Notes under the pieces: model-generated
The model's database searches: none
What the model was told of the DNA's origin: nothing
Seen by the model: the letters and a program-made list of their open reading frames with translations, nothing else
Assembly (NCBI GenBank): GCA_048594885.1
Contig: JBMDXB010000037.1
Coordinates: 4,448 to 68,447, forward strand
Source of the DNA: JBMDXB01 sp048594885
GTDB lineage: Bacteria; Acidobacteriota; Vicinamibacteria; Vicinamibacterales; 2-12-FULL-66-21
Length of the DNA stretch: 64,000 nucleotides
Direction: 5' to 3'
Position numbers and translations under genes: made by a program
Part shown: piece by piece, positions 63,601 to 64,000 of the stretch
How the letters are laid out: each line of letters begins with the position of its first letter
Numbering within the stretch: the first letter of the stretch is position 1

Positions 63601-63849
63601 GACAACCTCTTCGATCTGAAGACGGTCACCGACTACAACCAGACGATCAACCGCGACACGCTCCACTTCGACGACGAGACGTACTTCGCGGGCTTCGATC
63701 CGTTCCAGTTGATGCGTGAAGAGATTGCCGCCGGCGGCGACATGCGGTTCAATCCGCTCGTCGTGGACGCCAACGGCAACTACAACACCAGGCCGTACAG
63801 CTACATGGGCCGGCGCGCGTTCCGGTTCAACGTCAAGTTCAACTTCTAG
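60664..63849 (+). CDS. Oar-like TonB-dependent outer-membrane receptor
   Basis: 1061 aa. Sec signal (ALALLVASALSWPVAAVA). A carboxypeptidase-regulatory-like domain follows (GVVKDTSGGVLPGVTVEAR, GVYRFPALPPGAYTITATLEGF). Plug domain: RQNATFATLQRDLISRIPKG, ENRFIIDGMDTT, NAEYGGATGGVINVLSKSG. The barrel takes the remainder and ends in RFNVKFNF with a terminal Phe, the outer-membrane signal. Typical members import oligosaccharides or peptides with TonB energy. No SusD partner is present. It is the last complete gene in the window. Confidence 0.95.
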   Translation: MQLRKRALALLVASALSWPVAAVAQEQTGGIQGVVKDTSGGVLPGVTVEARSPQVVGVTTVVTDAQGVYRFPALPPGAYTITATLEGFAPSKNDAVVELGKLLTIDIALKVATVTETVEVSGGSPLIDVRQNATFATLQRDLISRIPKGRDFTTILATAPGTNNESYAGGTQVDGASGSENRFIIDGMDTTAIRSGTSNKTMYWDFVQEVQVKSSGYNAEYGGATGGVINVLSKSGSNRYSGSVGTYYTGNALRGDIRPTWRVNPWTDLGGSFPGDLEQVRGRDNDSWDNWNPVADFGGPLMRDKLWYYAGFSQNRNDYSRTLKYIYSDPVGLEKTFDWYDQQRYLNWNGMSQLSNNIRLRVSGSNQWNTTRGTAPPVQYQGSTFQGFTGARAVLNGQSTDGGWTSSTYYTDPQKFRENYELVGDDYTNQMFSGNLDWIVKPTFFINMTAGSLTYDTTQPPEFAAQTPRIYYASSNTTYLPGVIPDSIRHASGWYDVDRSNSLSARQYYQRLFTNVNGTWYQQAGGQHTVKAGVRFERINNEMNTGYQYPIFSIYWNSTRTTADGRRMRGDYGYWRARTYGTFGEAHSNNWSLWLQDSWTIKNKLTINAGVRTEQEEVPSYSGGAGIKFGFADKVAPRVGFAYDVKGDGKWKAYGSYGWFYDMMKLSLPISSFGGDKWKDWYFTLDSFDLSQIKCNPPTSSDSGNCGPGTLIESIDYRFNSSIADPRLSEYFGGKPQNTIDPDMKPYKTDALEFGLDRELNSTMSVGVRYIRKRLIYAVEDVGVQLKPNATNPSGIEVYFISNPGYGVTQVLNPNFPDFKTPRAQRDYDSVELRLRKRLSQNWSANASYLWSRLYGNFSGLASSDESGRTDPNVSRYFDAPYMSWNAQGQPNLGPLYTDRPHQGKIQATYDFNFGTVVGLNAVFQSGMPVGALVSWQGYPVFISTRDSLGRTPFQQRYDLNIEHNIKFGSRWINLGVNIDNLFDLKTVTDYNQTINRDTLHFDDETYFAGFDPFQLMREEIAAGGDMRFNPLVVDANGNYNTRPYSYMGRRAFRFNVKFNF

Positions 63850-63852
63850 AGG

Positions 63853-63873
63853 CCGGGGGACTTTGTCCCCCGG
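63853..63873. terminator. Hairpin after TonB receptor gene
   Basis: CCGGGGGAC (63853-63861), loop TTT, GTCCCCCGG (63865-63873): a 9-bp GC stem 4 nt past the stop. No T-run follows, so it may be a dispersed palindrome rather than a true terminator. Confidence 0.45.
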
Positions 63874-63955
63874 ACCCCCTTACGCCGTCGCTCGCGGGGG
63901 CCCCGTGCCCCGCTCCGCTCCGGCGGCGCGCCTACGGCGCGCCAGTCGGTCGAGG

Positions 63956-64000
63956 CTACTTGCCGCCCGCGGCCAGCCGCTTGTCGATCTCGGCGATGGC
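63956..64000 (-). CDS. C-terminal end of a gene cut by the window edge
   Basis: On the minus strand the frame entering at 64000 encodes AIAEIDKRLAAGGK and ends at TAG (63956-63958). The composition is that of a normal helical C-terminus. The function cannot be told from 14 residues. Confidence 0.45.
   Translation of the reverse strand, partial: AIAEIDKRLAAGGK

Noticed and set aside
60025..63666. A 1213-codon open frame on the minus strand opposite the TonB receptor and M48 genes
   Set aside because: It is an antisense shadow of GC-rich codons, rich in Arg/Val/Asp, without domain order. The plus-strand TonB receptor is unmistakable.

Overview
The window is GC-rich, uses many GTG starts and reads as a soil- or sediment-type Acidobacteriota, most likely a Vicinamibacteria-like lineage. 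That assignment is inferred from family content: an 'orphan' MacB/FtsX permease, an Oar-type TonB receptor, NIPSNAP and DUF1501/PSD1 proteins, an exported TPR protein and a beta-propeller sensor kinase. No rRNA, tRNA, CRISPR array, phage or transposase gene was seen. The genes look like an ordinary chromosome, with about a dozen short palindromic or tandem repeats between them.

Layout. 1-6.9 kb: a truncated ROK sugar kinase, a YtxJ-type thiol protein, a chlorite-dismutase-family haem protein, a two-domain LigD, a lipoprotein, a nucleotidyltransferase-fold protein, a tetrahaem cytochrome c and a YfhL-type ferredoxin. 7-15 kb: an S9 peptidase with a fused C-terminal domain, a 36-aa membrane peptide, a Yip1 protein, a TPR protein, a SLATT-like membrane protein and a Tat-exported Gfo/Idh oxidoreductase. 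15-20 kb: an overlapping operon RidA - DUF1549/1553 - DUF1501 - PPC protein. 20-26.6 kb: ArfB and an ABC-F ATPase, NIPSNAP, a GT39-like membrane glycosyltransferase, a sulfatase and a P-loop kinase. 26.6-42.6 kb: a carbohydrate-themed block with a Reg_prop/HisKA_3 kinase and its NarL-type regulator, a beta-helix protein, a CBM9 protein, an ABC permease, a PL11-like rhamnogalacturonan lyase, a DUF5107-TPR protein and a DUF4091 protein.

42.6-46.7 kb: a compact operon with 4-nt overlaps: ECF sigma factor, membrane ActD/DUF4384-like putative anti-sigma protein, and an exported caspase-fold protease joined to an outer-membrane beta-barrel-like domain. A lipoprotein with an HExxH metalloprotease motif is divergent from it. 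46.7-57.4 kb: a seven-gene operon encodes a quinone/cytochrome c respiratory module: NrfD, a four-cluster Fe-S protein, a molybdopterin-family subunit lacking the usual metal-ligand cysteine, and a heptahaem lipoprotein cytochrome. The same operon carries a slipin, a cNMP-fold protein and a one-TM protein. Divergent from it is a sensor kinase with two CxxCH haem-c motifs in its periplasmic loop, plus a sigma54-type response regulator. 57.4-64 kb: a GMC oxidoreductase, an M48 peptidase, an Oar-like TonB receptor and the tail of one more gene.

The two strongest candidates for new biology are (i) the sigma / anti-sigma / caspase-barrel operon with its divergent metalloprotease, and (ii) the haem-c sensor kinase and enhancer-binding regulator facing a respiratory complex that appears to lack molybdenum. 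The intergenic repeats, several of which form the ends of genes, are a third theme.
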